Shown: piece after piece, positions 38,301 to 46,615 of the stretch
Layout: every line of letters starts with the position of its first letter
Position numbering within the stretch: the stretch's first letter is position 1
Origin: Aquaspirillum sp. LM1
GTDB lineage: Bacteria > Pseudomonadota > Gammaproteobacteria > Burkholderiales > Aquaspirillaceae
Assembly: GCF_002002905.1 (NCBI RefSeq)
Contig: NZ_CP019509.1
Coordinates: 1,240,001-1,304,000, forward strand
DNA length: 64,000 nucleotides
Direction of reading: 5' to 3'
Translations under genes and position numbers: made by a program
Notes under the pieces: model-generated
The model's input: the letters and a program-made list of their open reading frames with translations, nothing else
What the model was told of the DNA's origin: nothing
The model's database searches: none

Positions 38301-38471
38301 CACTTCTGCCCGGAACGGCTGGCCCAGCCCGGATTGCACATGCATGCGCCCCAGCCCGCCGGCAGCAGCCGGGAGCGTCGTGCTGATAAGCGCCAGCGCC
38401 AATGCACTGGCGGTAAGTTTCGATCGAATCGCCACGAAGCCTGCCCTTACGAGTGTCTGAAACAGGTCCAT
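35397..38471 (-). CDS. fimV: FimV-family pilus/polarity protein
   Basis: This roughly 1024-aa protein has an N-terminal signal segment (SALALALISTTLPAAAGG), the FimV N-terminal domain (about 30-130, LGRMHVQSGLGQPFRAEV), and an Ala/Pro-rich stretch. A LysM peptidoglycan-binding motif follows (about 215-275, HKVKPGETLSGVAARL), then a coiled coil (about 340-400) and a membrane segment (VLVGGLSAAAILAAGLAYA). The long acidic cytoplasmic region ends in a TPR-like FimV C-terminal domain (DLAKVYIDMGDQDGAREIL). FimV organises type IV pili and polar signalling. Position between usg and truA is the conserved order. Start taken at 38471. Confidence 0.92.
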   Translation of the reverse strand: MDLFQTLVRAGFVAIRSKLTASALALALISTTLPAAAGGLGRMHVQSGLGQPFRAEVDITGIRTQDLSKLKVSLAPPSAFAEMQMDYPEVLNSLKVSVSRKADGKLVARVQGSQPISDPFLFLLLELNDDGARIFKEFTALLEPVEGPLPALPVSAEQAKPAANPAPAATPAPAAPAPATPATPAATSPAPVAPAASASKPAPASPPQDSKASNEPLPVAGQHKVKPGETLSGVAARLKPADASLEQMMVGLYRNNSGAFAGNMDKLRAGETLDVPTAASVRAIPPAQALDTVRAQVKDWRNYVLRSADAASASAAQPPSQGKTAPTDASAQVAPADSKQDVLKLSKVEGKPTEPQERAAQLEEELVTREKQLKEAGDRIGVLENQLEEMRSLLALRSQAGAQAQKQAEDNEAAAAGGESKKPASAAAPASASSLGSSDSMVLVGGLSAAAILAAGLAYAHRRQDALKAFFARLLARRPRKPKEDAPADEVLPASVAAVASDASEEDPLQVADRLIEYGKLAQAETVLMAALQKTPDRHELRLKLLKVYYATPLVDKFNAQAARLLDAVSKTSPLWLQALEMGRSLDPNHPLYAAPVVSTPVDAVDFGFDEPDLPPPAPAPVEVAAAKPAPAAPAPAPVEADPFGMDGDDFLLPDDAVMQGGGSFTPDASDIEQEEKPLLNYDFQLENKGKQAEEVKAPPPPPPPASQDFSMDELFDFGDVGTAPAAAAPAAAEAAPKPVAPATPAAIADPVADTLSQNDLDDLFAQPTPASAPAPEPAPVEEAEEELDIDALIAAEQAKQEAEAKAEKAARAAAAAEAAKRLHEDMALDFDGILEDTVPQVPALDLAALAAALEDAPSMDDLPPPDDTVLEAADMPLEMPDDGALAAELAEPIDENAADDNPLKDEMSEPAPPPAMPLSAPDLAFDFDAVFQDAIPAMTPSFDRGALAAALADAPSMDELPDEELPHDDGPIVTPEQVDTKLDLAKVYIDMGDQDGAREILAEVLSEGTDAQRDTAMSLLEKL

Positions 38472-38641
38472 GCACCGCCCACGCGGCGTGCTGGACACGC
38501 GTCAGCCCACAGTCGGGCCAACGCTAATCTCACGGATGATAACCAGCATGGAGGTAAAATGCCATGCGAATTCAGTGTTTCTACCACCAGTCTGCCGGCA
38601 TTGGCCAGGCGGACAGGCGCTTATATATATCAGAAAAACCC

Positions 38642-39610
38642 TCAGGCTGGCTGATGCAGCGCCGCCAGCGTGCGCGCCGACAGGCGCAGCGCATGCAGCG
38701 CCGCCCAGCGCACCGGGTCAAACGCCACCCAGGCGCACAGTTGGCTGCCCTGCTGCTGCAAGCCGGCCACGGTGAGATCGGGCCGGCTGGCGGCGTCAGC
38801 CGGGCTGAGTGCCGCGGCGTCGTCTTCCAGCCGGATCAGCGTATTGGCCGCCCACACCGTGCGCACCGCATCCAGGCTGACGGCGCTGCCGCGCAAGGTC
38901 AGCGCCAGGGTGGCACCAAAAAACAGCGGGGCAGTGGCCAGGTTCAGGCTGATGCCCACTGCCGGGCTGCCCAGCAGGCGGCTGATGTCGGCATGCTGGC
39001 GCTGATGCTCGGCCAGCGAGGCCGGCAGCAGGTTGAACGCCATGCGCCGGTCGAATACCTGCGTGGTGGTTTCGCTCAGGTTGAACAAGGCGGTGGTTTG
39101 CCCGGCCAGTTCGTCCATGGCCGCCCGGCCATGCGCCGAGACCGGCAGCAGTGCGGTGATATCGGCCATTTCCACGCCGGCTGGAGCCAGGCCGTCCAGC
39201 AGCGTGGCCAGCGCCAGGCTCAAACCGTCCGGACAGACCACTCGCTGCCCAGCCGCCGGGCCGTTGCCGTTCAGGTCGGCCAGCACCAGCGCCGGGTTAT
39301 GCCGCTGGGCGGCAGACAAGTCCAGCACTGCTGCGCCGGCTTCGGTGGCATCTGCTGCCAGGCCATCGGCCAGCGCCGCCGGCACAGCCAGCAAGACCAG
39401 CTGAACCTTCGCAAAATCAAAGCCTTCGGCGTCTCCCACACTCAGGTCATGACGACGGAAGGTCACCGTGTCACCTTCGGCTGCTGCCCGTTCGCTGGCC
39501 AGCGGGTAGAGTTTTCCCACCGGAAAACGGCTGTCGCCCAGCACCTCCAGCAGGGCCCGGCCCAGGGTGCCGGTGGCACCGACCACGGCGATGTCAAGGG
39601 TAGCGCTCAT
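38642..39610 (-). CDS. usg: Usg-1-like aspartate-semialdehyde dehydrogenase paralogue
   Basis: This 322-aa protein shares the Asd fold, with GATGTLGRALLEVL as the NADP-binding start and a C-terminal dimerisation domain. The region corresponding to the Asd catalytic cysteine reads VVCPDGLSLALATL; the active-site NC(S/T) motif does not seem preserved, so it is probably not a working Asd. That is typical of Usg proteins, whose function is unknown. It precedes fimV, as in Pseudomonas. AAGGAT lies ten bases before the chosen ATG. Confidence 0.85.
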   Translation of the reverse strand: MSATLDIAVVGATGTLGRALLEVLGDSRFPVGKLYPLASERAAAEGDTVTFRRHDLSVGDAEGFDFAKVQLVLLAVPAALADGLAADATEAGAAVLDLSAAQRHNPALVLADLNGNGPAAGQRVVCPDGLSLALATLLDGLAPAGVEMADITALLPVSAHGRAAMDELAGQTTALFNLSETTTQVFDRRMAFNLLPASLAEHQRQHADISRLLGSPAVGISLNLATAPLFFGATLALTLRGSAVSLDAVRTVWAANTLIRLEDDAAALSPADAASRPDLTVAGLQQQGSQLCAWVAFDPVRWAALHALRLSARTLAALHQPA

Positions 39611-39893
39611 TGATGTCATCCTTGTGAGAAACAAATACGTGAAACCTATAAGCACACCATTGTATCAGGCCAGGGGCAAAAATCGGGGCGGTGGCCGACA
39701 GATTGTGCATCCACTGCGCCTGTGCCCGGCGGGCGGGTGCCACCGTCGGATTGGGCAAAACAGCCGGTCCGGGTGGGGCAAACCGCCGGAAAAAATGCAA
39801 AATATTTATCCATTAACCTTGGCCAAACCCGCCTGGTGTCAGCGTAAATTTCCCTTGCTGCATAATACCGCCACCCAGGAAGGGCCTGAACCC

Positions 39894-40160
39894 CAGGGCC
39901 TCCGCACTCGGAATGAATATTGTAGAAACAGGCCATTTTGCACAAATTTTAGGCAGAAAAGCATCAAAAAAGTACCTGCCAAGCGTGGCGATCATTCCGT
40001 TTTTGAGATTCCAGAATAAGTCAAGAAAATTTTGAGTGGTATTCATTCAGTTTTGAGCAGTCAAAGCCATTTTTTGGGCTGTCTGCACCATAGGTCTGCT
40101 TAAATTTTGTGCAGATTTCCTACTTTGTACGCTGCATGTCATCCGAATGCGGAAGCCCTG
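39894..40160. mobile_element. MITE copy 1, ISAs1-like ends, 267 bp
   Basis: The element begins CAGGGCCTCCGCACTCGGA and its reverse-complemented right end begins CAGGGCTTCCGCATTCGGA, giving imperfect terminal inverted repeats of about 22 bp. Subterminal inverted repeats follow (GCACAAATTTTAGGCAG against CTGCTTAAATTTTGTGC). It is flanked by a 10-bp direct repeat GCCTGAACCC (39884-39893 and 40161-40170). CAGGG ends with 8-10-bp duplications are typical of the ISAs1 family. No transposase is encoded, so it would need one in trans. It lies in the 5' flank of usg. Confidence 0.85.
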
Positions 40161-40409
40161 GCCTGAACCCGCAGGCAAGACAGGCCGCCCTCCCTTGAGC
40201 ACCCGCCGGCAAGGGTCATCAGCCAACATGGCTGGCCGACGGCAAGCTTATTGTGCAAAAACCGGGTTGGATTCCATAAAAGTCAATGTAAATCATGGCT
40301 TTATTTAATTTGGTTTGATAGCCATCTGCTGATCTGGCTTCACCTGGTTCACCGGCCATGCCAGCCCCTGCCGAGCAACGGACATTTTGCGCCATCTCCC
40401 CCTTCTGGC

Positions 40410-40676
40410 CAGGGCCTCCGCACTCGGAATGAATATTGTAGAAACAGGCCATTTTGCACAAATTTTAGGCAGAAAAGCATCAAAAAAGTACCTGCCAAGC
40501 GTGGCGATCATTCCGTTTTTGAGATTCCAGAATAAGTCAAGAAAATTTTGAGTGGTATTCATTCAGTTTTGAGCAGTCAAAGCCATTTTTTGGGCTGTCT
40601 GCACCATAGGTCTGCTTAAATTTTGTGCAGATTTCCTACTTTGTACGCTGCATGTCATCCGAATGCGGAAGCCCTG
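40410..40676. mobile_element. MITE copy 2, identical to copy 1
   Basis: Identical by eye over all 267 bases to 39894-40160 and in the same orientation, but flanked by a different 10-bp duplication CCCTTCTGGC (40400-40409 and 40677-40686). The independent target sites show two separate transposition events, not a tandem duplication. The 229 bp between the copies (40171-40399) show no gene. Its right end is 35 bp from the promoter of the downstream chemoreceptor. Confidence 0.88.
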
Positions 40677-40710
40677 CCCTTCTGGCCACCCCCTTCAGGC
40701 GGCTGCAGCA

Positions 40711-40738
40711 TTGCACGATAATGCTAATCATTATTTAT
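40711..40738 (+). promoter_or_regulatory. Promoter with embedded Fur box upstream of the second chemoreceptor
   Basis: GATAATGCTAATCATTATT (40717-40735) matches the 19-bp Fur consensus GATAATGATAATCATTATC at 17 positions. It lies between a TTGCAC -35 (40711-40716) and an AT-rich -10 region (TATTTA), so Fur-Fe2+ binding would block RNA polymerase. The gene start is 150 bp downstream, leaving a leader of about 140 bases. Confidence 0.75.
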
Positions 40739-40888
40739 TTTTTGTGAAAAACTGCTTGTGTCATAGCCGGGATTTTTGGTATCACTGATTTGCCAGGCAA
40801 GCACAACCGGGGAGTTTGTCTGATTGTTTTCACAAAAAAAGACGCGGCCCCTGTGCGCCAGCGTCTCCCCGCCAAGAGGAGAGTTACC

Positions 40889-42931
40889 TTGCGCATCAAG
40901 AATTTGCCACTGGCCACCGCCATTGCCATCATGGCTTCGCTGGTGATTGCGGTTGTTTTTTCCGCCCTGATCGGTTTTTTATCCTGGTCGTCCAACCGCA
41001 CGGCGGTCAGGCAGGTGCATGAGCATCTGTCCCAGCAAATGAGCGCGATTGCCATTGCGCTGGAAGACAATTTTCTGGCCGCCCAGCAGTCGGCCAAGCT
41101 GCGGCTGAACATGTACAAAAACATGCTGCCAGCGCAAAATTTCAGCCTGAGCCAGGAAGGCATCACCACTGAAGGCTCGCTGGCCGGGGTGCCGGTCATC
41201 AAGGTGGGCGATCTGGCGCTGAACAACAACATGGCTTTCCTGGAAAAAGTGAAAACCATGCTGGAAGCCGATCCGGCTGTGATGGTGCTGCACAATGGCA
41301 AGTTTGTGCGGGTGGCCACTTTCCTGAAAAAAGACGGCAAATCCCAGATTGGCGTGCCGCTGGCCAACGACAGCCGGGAAGCGCAAACCCTGCTCAAGGG
41401 CGAAACCTTTTATGGCATGGTCAACCGCAGTGGCGTGTACTACATGTCGATTTTCGAGCCGGTTTACGACAGCAAAAAAACCCTGATTGGTGCCATTTCG
41501 GTGCGGGTGGGCGTGGATGACATCATGGCCCGGCTGCGCCAGAGCATCAGCGGCATCAAGGTGGCGCAAACCGGCTATGCCTATGTGATGCAACCGGGCA
41601 AAACGGTGGAAGATACCATCATGCTGGTCCACCCCTCGCTGGCCGGCAAACGGGTGGGCGACCTCAATAACACCCAGCTGACCGAGACGGTAGGTGCGCT
41701 GATCAATGTGCGCAATGGCGTGCTGCACTACCCATGGACCGACAGCAAGACCGGGGTGAGCGGCGACAAGATTGCCGCAGTAGCCGAAGTGAAACATGCT
41801 GGCTGGATTGTTGGCTCGGGCAGTTGGGAAGCCGAATTCACCGCCGAAGCGCGCAGCCTGCGCAACGGGCTGATTCTGGCGGCGGCGCTCTGTGGCGTGC
41901 TGACCGTGGCGCTGATTGCCTGGGCCATCCGCCGTGGCCTGGCCCCGGTGCAATTGCTGGTGGAAAGCGTGCGGGAAATGGGCGCGGGCAATCTGTCGCG
42001 TAATCTGGCCGATGTGCCGGCCAATAGCCACAATGAGGTAGACCGCCTGCAGGGCAGCCTGAGCCGCATGCAGCAGGACATGGCCGGGGTGATCCGGCGG
42101 ATTACCCAGTCGGCGCAGGCGCTGGGCCAGGTGGCAGGCCAGCTGGACCAGGGCTCGGATCGGGTGCTGACCAGTTCTGGCCATCAGGCTGATGCCGCCA
42201 GCACGCTATCCAGCGCGGTGGAAGAAATGGCCAGCAGCATTGGCCATGTCAGCGACAACGCCAGCCGCGCCGAACAACTGGCCCAGCACACCGCCGACGC
42301 CGCCCAGGCCGGCAGCCGCAAGGTAAGCGAAGTGGCCAGCGAAATGCACCAGGTGGAAGCCGAAATCATGTCTGCTGCCCAGGTGGTGCATGCACTGGGT
42401 CAGCGCACCAGCGAAATCAGCCAGGTGATCCAGATCATCAAGGAAGTGGCCGATCAGACCAATTTGCTGGCGCTCAACGCCGCGATTGAAGCTGCCCGTG
42501 CCGGTGAACAAGGCCGGGGCTTTGCCGTGGTGGCCGATGAAGTACGCAAGCTGGCCGAACGCACCACCCAGTCCACCCTGGAAATTTCCCAGTCGATTGG
42601 CTCGGTGCAGCAGGAGTCCGGCGAAGTGGTGCGCCGGATCGAGCAAGTGGTCGAGCGCATCGGCAGTGGTGTGCAGGCGGTGGAAGACGCGGGCCGGGTG
42701 CTGGGCGAAATTGAAAGCCAGAGCAAGCAGGCGGTGGATGCGGTGGCCGGGATTGCCAGCAGCATGCGCGAGCAGAGCGGGGCCAGCCAGAGCATTGCCG
42801 ACGGGGTGGAAACCATTGCCAATATGTCGGAAGCCAATAGCCAGTCCTGTCGCGACAACCGGGAACACACCCAGCAACTGGGCCAGCTGGCCCGCGAGCT
42901 GGACAGCATGGTGTCGGGGTTCCGGGTGTAA
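40889..42931 (+). CDS. Methyl-accepting chemotaxis protein with Cache sensor, probably Fur-regulated
   Basis: This 680-aa receptor begins at TTG 40889, preceded by AAGAGGAGAG; the upstream in-frame ATG at 40790 has no such site. The N-terminal membrane anchor is [19 protein letters not shown]. The periplasmic Cache3-Cache2-like sensor spans about 35-320 ([44 protein letters not shown]), a second membrane segment about 325-350, then HAMP and a signalling domain with the conserved tip [21 protein letters not shown] terminator follows. Iron-dependent expression is inferred from the Fur box. Confidence 0.93.
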   Translation: MRIKNLPLATAIAIMASLVIAVVFSALIGFLSWSSNRTAVRQVHEHLSQQMSAIAIALEDNFLAAQQSAKLRLNMYKNMLPAQNFSLSQEGITTEGSLAGVPVIKVGDLALNNNMAFLEKVKTMLEADPAVMVLHNGKFVRVATFLKKDGKSQIGVPLANDSREAQTLLKGETFYGMVNRSGVYYMSIFEPVYDSKKTLIGAISVRVGVDDIMARLRQSISGIKVAQTGYAYVMQPGKTVEDTIMLVHPSLAGKRVGDLNNTQLTETVGALINVRNGVLHYPWTDSKTGVSGDKIAAVAEVKHAGWIVGSGSWEAEFTAEARSLRNGLILAAALCGVLTVALIAWAIRRGLAPVQLLVESVREMGAGNLSRNLADVPANSHNEVDRLQGSLSRMQQDMAGVIRRITQSAQALGQVAGQLDQGSDRVLTSSGHQADAASTLSSAVEEMASSIGHVSDNASRAEQLAQHTADAAQAGSRKVSEVASEMHQVEAEIMSAAQVVHALGQRTSEISQVIQIIKEVADQTNLLALNAAIEAARAGEQGRGFAVVADEVRKLAERTTQSTLEISQSIGSVQQESGEVVRRIEQVVERIGSGVQAVEDAGRVLGEIESQSKQAVDAVAGIASSMREQSGASQSIADGVETIANMSEANSQSCRDNREHTQQLGQLARELDSMVSGFRV

Positions 42932-42958
42932 ATCACCACACGGCAACCCAATCAGTGC

Positions 42959-42999
42959 CAAGGCCCGTCTGCAACCATGCAGGCGGGCCTTGGTGTTTT
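42959..42999 (+). terminator. Terminator after the second chemoreceptor gene
   Basis: CCAAGGCCCG (42959-42968) pairs with CGGGCCTTGG (42984-42993), followed by TGTTTTA. It serves the plus-strand gene and possibly the convergent thioesterase. Confidence 0.75.
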
Positions 43000-43026
43000 A
43001 CCATCGGGCAAAAGCCTGCGCAGCGC

Positions 43027-43509
43027 TTACACATCGGTCAGCAGCGTCTCTTCCGCCAGTGCCCGGCGCAGCGCCTTGCGCCGCACGGCCTTGGCGAAGC
43101 GGGCGCGTTCTTCTTCATTGGCGGGCTCAAAGCCGGGAATCTCCACCGGGCGGCCCTGTCCGTCCACCGCCACCATGCTGAAATAACAGCTGTTGGTGTG
43201 CCGGCTGACGCGGGTGTGGATGTTTTCCGCCACCACCTTGATACCCACTTCCATCGAGGTGCGGCCCACATGATTAATGGCGGCCAGGAAGGTGACCAGC
43301 TCGCCCACATGAATCGGCTGCTTGAACGTCACCTGATCCACCGACAGGGTGACCACATACTGGCCGGAATAGCGGCTGGCGCAGGCGTAGGCCACCTGGT
43401 CCAGCAGCTTGAGAATGGCCCCGCCGTGAACATTGCCAGAAAAATTGGCCATGTCCGGGGTCATCAGCACGGTCATCGACAAAAAGCGGGTATTGTCTTG
43501 CAGGGACAT
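43027..43509 (-). CDS. Hotdog-fold acyl-CoA thioesterase
   Basis: This 160-aa single-hotdog protein resembles the YciA/BFIT-type acyl-CoA thioesterases. It has FSGNVHGGAILKLLDQVAYA (about 25-44) with the catalytic Asp, then VGELVTFLAAINHVGRTSMEVGIKV in two parts, and FSMVAVDGQGRPVEIP. It hydrolyses acyl-CoA to free acid and CoA; chain preference cannot be told. ATG at 43509 with GGAG upstream. Confidence 0.88.
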   Translation of the reverse strand: MSLQDNTRFLSMTVLMTPDMANFSGNVHGGAILKLLDQVAYACASRYSGQYVVTLSVDQVTFKQPIHVGELVTFLAAINHVGRTSMEVGIKVVAENIHTRVSRHTNSCYFSMVAVDGQGRPVEIPGFEPANEEERARFAKAVRRKALRRALAEETLLTDV

Positions 43510-43532
43510 TGGCAAACACTCCAGTTCAGGGT

Positions 43533-44426
43533 TCAGGCGGCGCGCCGGGCGCGGTAGAGGGTCAATCCGGCAAGCATACTCAATGCCAGGGCAATCAGGC
43601 CCATGCCGGTAAATTCAGCCAGCGACGGGCGTTCGCCCAGCTGCAGCCAGGCGGCCAGCACGGCAATGGCCGGAATGATCAGCACATTCAGCCCGGCGGC
43701 ACCGGCAGACAGCCGGCCCAGTAAAATCAGCCACACCAGCCAGCCCAGCCCGCCAGCAAAAATGCCGGCAAAGCCCAGCGTCAGCCACAGCCCCGGCTGT
43801 TGCCAGGCAATCGCCGGGCCGGGCAGCCAGAGTGTCAGCAGCAGCAAGGGCAACAGGCCGTAGAGCATTTGCCAGAAGGTCAGCGCCAGCACATCCACCG
43901 GCTGGCGGGCGCGTAGCTGCTTGGCCACAATGGCGCTGATGGCCCAGCTGATGCCCGCAGACAAGGCCAGCAGATCGGCCGCCCAGGCACCGTGAAACTG
44001 CCAGGGCTCCAGAATGGCCAGCAGGCCAAGCAGCGCCAGACCAATGGCCAGCCACTGCGCGCCGCGCATGCGCTCGCCCAGCCATAGCCAGGCCAGCGGC
44101 AAGGTCCAGAACGGCATGGTGTACACCAGCACCGATACCTTGCCCGCGCCCCCGGCCAGCAGCGCCAGATTGGACAGCCCGGTAAACCCGGCGGTCTGGG
44201 TCAGCCCCAGCAGGGCGGTGGCCCGCCACGGTGGCGGGGCCAGCGGGCGGCCACTGAACAGCAGGATGATGCCCAGGGTGAGGGTGGCAAGCATGGTACG
44301 GCCCAGGGCAAACTCCAGCGGCCCCATCCAGGCCAGGCCAATTTTGGTGGCCACCCAGTTGTAGCCCCACACCAGCCACAAGGCCAGCAGCAGGGCCGGG
44401 TAGGCCCAGGCAGCGCGAAACGACAT
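43533..44426 (-). CDS. EamA/DMT-family transporter
   Basis: The 297-aa protein has about ten membrane segments in two EamA repeats (about 5-140 and 150-285). Hallmarks are LVWGYNWVATKIGL in the first repeat and SAGISWAISAIVAK in the second. Members export amino acids or other small metabolites; the substrate is unknown. The Met at MSFRAAWAYPALLL is chosen because the membrane segment begins there, but its ribosome-binding site is weak. Confidence 0.88.
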   Translation of the reverse strand: MSFRAAWAYPALLLALWLVWGYNWVATKIGLAWMGPLEFALGRTMLATLTLGIILLFSGRPLAPPPWRATALLGLTQTAGFTGLSNLALLAGGAGKVSVLVYTMPFWTLPLAWLWLGERMRGAQWLAIGLALLGLLAILEPWQFHGAWAADLLALSAGISWAISAIVAKQLRARQPVDVLALTFWQMLYGLLPLLLLTLWLPGPAIAWQQPGLWLTLGFAGIFAGGLGWLVWLILLGRLSAGAAGLNVLIIPAIAVLAAWLQLGERPSLAEFTGMGLIALALSMLAGLTLYRARRAA

Positions 44427-44623
44427 GCACGACAATCCATTGGGGGAAAAAAACGGCCACCGCGCCATCACTCGGGCGGGGCATGGCCAAGGCCGGCAGG
44501 GTAACCCAGGCGGGCGGGATGCGCCAGCGCAGGGCCAGGGGAGTGTGCAGATGAAAGAGCGCCGCCACCCGGCAGTGTGTCACCCGGAAAGGGCGCACAC
44601 TGCCAGACAGACACCAGCAGGGT

Positions 44624-46294
44624 TTACACGCTGTCGGTTTTCAGCAGCTCATTGGCGCGCACCAGCGCGGCGGCCAGGTCGGGCTGCACATTGCGTTCGC
44701 CCACATGGGCGGCCAGTTGCGAGTCAACCAGCATCTTGGCGGTGTCGCCGCCCGCGCCGCACAGCACCAGCGTGCGGCCAGCGTGGTGCAGCTTGCTGTA
44801 CAGCTCGTCCAGCGCCAGCAGGCCTGTGGTGTCCAGCAACACCAGCCGGTGCAGTTGCAGGATCACCACCTTGCAGTTGCCGCTGTCCACCAGCGCGGTG
44901 TCCAGGGTGTCGGCAGCGCCAAAAAACAGCGCGCCCTCCACCCGGAACGCGGCGCAGCCTTCCGGCAGGGTTTTGCCGGCAATCGAGTGGCGCTCAAACA
45001 GATAGGCGTGGTCGGGCACCAGCTTTTGCACTGTGGTGCTGCTGGCCATGCGCTGGATGAAGAACACCGCCGCCAGCAGCAGGCCAATCTGTACCGCCAC
45101 GGTCAGGTCGAAGGCCACGGTCAGGGCAAAGGTCATGGCCACAATCAGCGTATCGCGCTTGGGAAAATGCAGCGCCTTGCGGATGTCCCAGTCGCCCATT
45201 TTCAGTGCCACCGAAATCAGAATCGCCGCCAGCACCGCCAGCGGGATATAGCGCGCCAGCGGTGCGGCCACCAGGATGATCAGCAGCAGCAAGAGCGCGT
45301 GAATGATCCCGGCCATGGGCGTTTTGCCGCCGTTGTTGATATTGGTGGCGGTGCGGGCAATAGCGCCGGTGGCAGCAATGCCGCCAAAAAACGGCACCAC
45401 CATATTGGCGATGCCCTGGGCAATCAGCTCCTGGTTGGCATCGTGCTTGTCGCCGGTCATTGAGTCGGCCACCACGGCGCACAGCAGTGATTCGATCGCG
45501 CCCAGCAGGGCAATGGTGAACGCCGGGGCCAAGAGGTCGGACAGGTGATTCAGATCCAGCGTCAGCATGCGAAACTCGGGCAGGCCCTGCGGAATGCCGC
45601 CAAACTTGCTGCCGATGGTAGCCACTGGCAAGCTCAGCACCACGGCCAGCACGCTGGCCAGCACCAGCGCCACAAACGGCGCAGGCAGAATCTTGCCCAG
45701 CCGCTTGGGCCACAGCAGAATCAGCGCCAGGCTGCCACCCGACAGGATCAGCGTGGCCGGGTCAAACTGGGCCAGATACTGGTTCAGGGTTTGCAGGGTG
45801 GCAAAAAAGCCGGAAGGCATTTGCGCCACCGGCAGGCCGAAAAAGTCTTTCAGCTGGGTCAGAAAAATCAGCACGGCAATGCCGTTGGTGAAGCCAGTCA
45901 CCAGCGGCATCGGAAAAAACTTGATGATCTGGCCCATGCGCAACAGGCCCATGGCAATCAGCATCAGCCCGGCCAGAAAGGTGCATAGCAGCAGATTGGC
46001 CACGCCATACTTCACCACAATGCCGTAGAGGATGACAATATAGGCTCCGGTGGGGCCGCCAATGCACAGCCGGGTGCCGCCCAGCGCCGAAATCAGGAAT
46101 CCGGCAATCACCGCAGTAAAAATGCCAGACTGGGGCGAAACGCCACTGGCCATGGCAAACGCCATGGCCAGTGGCAGGGCAACAATGCCAACCACCACGC
46201 CGGCGGCCAGGTCGTCGCGAAATTCGCTGACGGAATAATGTTGCAGATAATCGAGTAAACGTGGCCGGAACAGCCGCGAGGTCAGGGCAGACAT
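44624..46294 (-). CDS. SulP-family anion transporter with STAS domain
   Basis: This 556-aa inner-membrane protein has a transport domain (about 20-430) with PLAMAFAMASGVSPQSGIF and ALGGTRLCIGGPTGAYIV, and a cytoplasmic STAS domain (about 440-545, VVILQLHRLVLLDTTGLLAL). SulP transporters carry sulfate, bicarbonate or C4-dicarboxylates; no carbonic anhydrase is adjacent, so the substrate is open. AAGGAA precedes the ATG at 46294. A perfect 18-bp inverted repeat lies 135 bp upstream. Confidence 0.92.
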   Translation of the reverse strand: MSALTSRLFRPRLLDYLQHYSVSEFRDDLAAGVVVGIVALPLAMAFAMASGVSPQSGIFTAVIAGFLISALGGTRLCIGGPTGAYIVILYGIVVKYGVANLLLCTFLAGLMLIAMGLLRMGQIIKFFPMPLVTGFTNGIAVLIFLTQLKDFFGLPVAQMPSGFFATLQTLNQYLAQFDPATLILSGGSLALILLWPKRLGKILPAPFVALVLASVLAVVLSLPVATIGSKFGGIPQGLPEFRMLTLDLNHLSDLLAPAFTIALLGAIESLLCAVVADSMTGDKHDANQELIAQGIANMVVPFFGGIAATGAIARTATNINNGGKTPMAGIIHALLLLLIILVAAPLARYIPLAVLAAILISVALKMGDWDIRKALHFPKRDTLIVAMTFALTVAFDLTVAVQIGLLLAAVFFIQRMASSTTVQKLVPDHAYLFERHSIAGKTLPEGCAAFRVEGALFFGAADTLDTALVDSGNCKVVILQLHRLVLLDTTGLLALDELYSKLHHAGRTLVLCGAGGDTAKMLVDSQLAAHVGERNVQPDLAAALVRANELLKTDSV

Positions 46295-46428
46295 GGTGGG
46301 GCTTCCTTGTGCCGGCGGGTGCGCCGGGATAGTGTCTCTCTCCAAAATGCCGCGCGCCCGGCCCACCCGCCAGGCGGGCGCATGCGCGGCTTCTCCTGAA
46401 GGCTCGTGGCGGCCTTCTTGATTGATCA

Positions 46429-46469
46429 GAAGCCACTGACGCTGGCGCATGGCCAGCGTCAGTGGCTTC
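46429..46469. repeat. Perfect 18-bp inverted repeat in the divergent sulP/tonB gap
   Basis: GAAGCCACTGACGCTGGC (46429-46446) pairs with its exact complement (46452-46469) around a five-base loop. The genes on both sides point away, so it is not a terminator for either. It could be a leader structure, an operator, or a remnant of a mobile element. The rest of the gap (46295-46615) shows no gene. Confidence 0.8.
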
Positions 46470-46615
46470 CTGAGGGCATGGGCCACTGGCCTGGGAGGTA
46501 CACGGTCACCCGGCAGGCTGCCATGTGGTGGCCAACCGATTTATGCCAAAAGCTTATTTGTCCCCGGCCACTATGGTAACACTTTATTTTCATGGCAAAA
46601 CAGGATTGACCACAC

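Noticed and set aside
40171-40399. A gene between the two MITEs
   Set aside because: Short frames there run into the MITE ends and repeat in both copies; no ribosome-binding site or family features.
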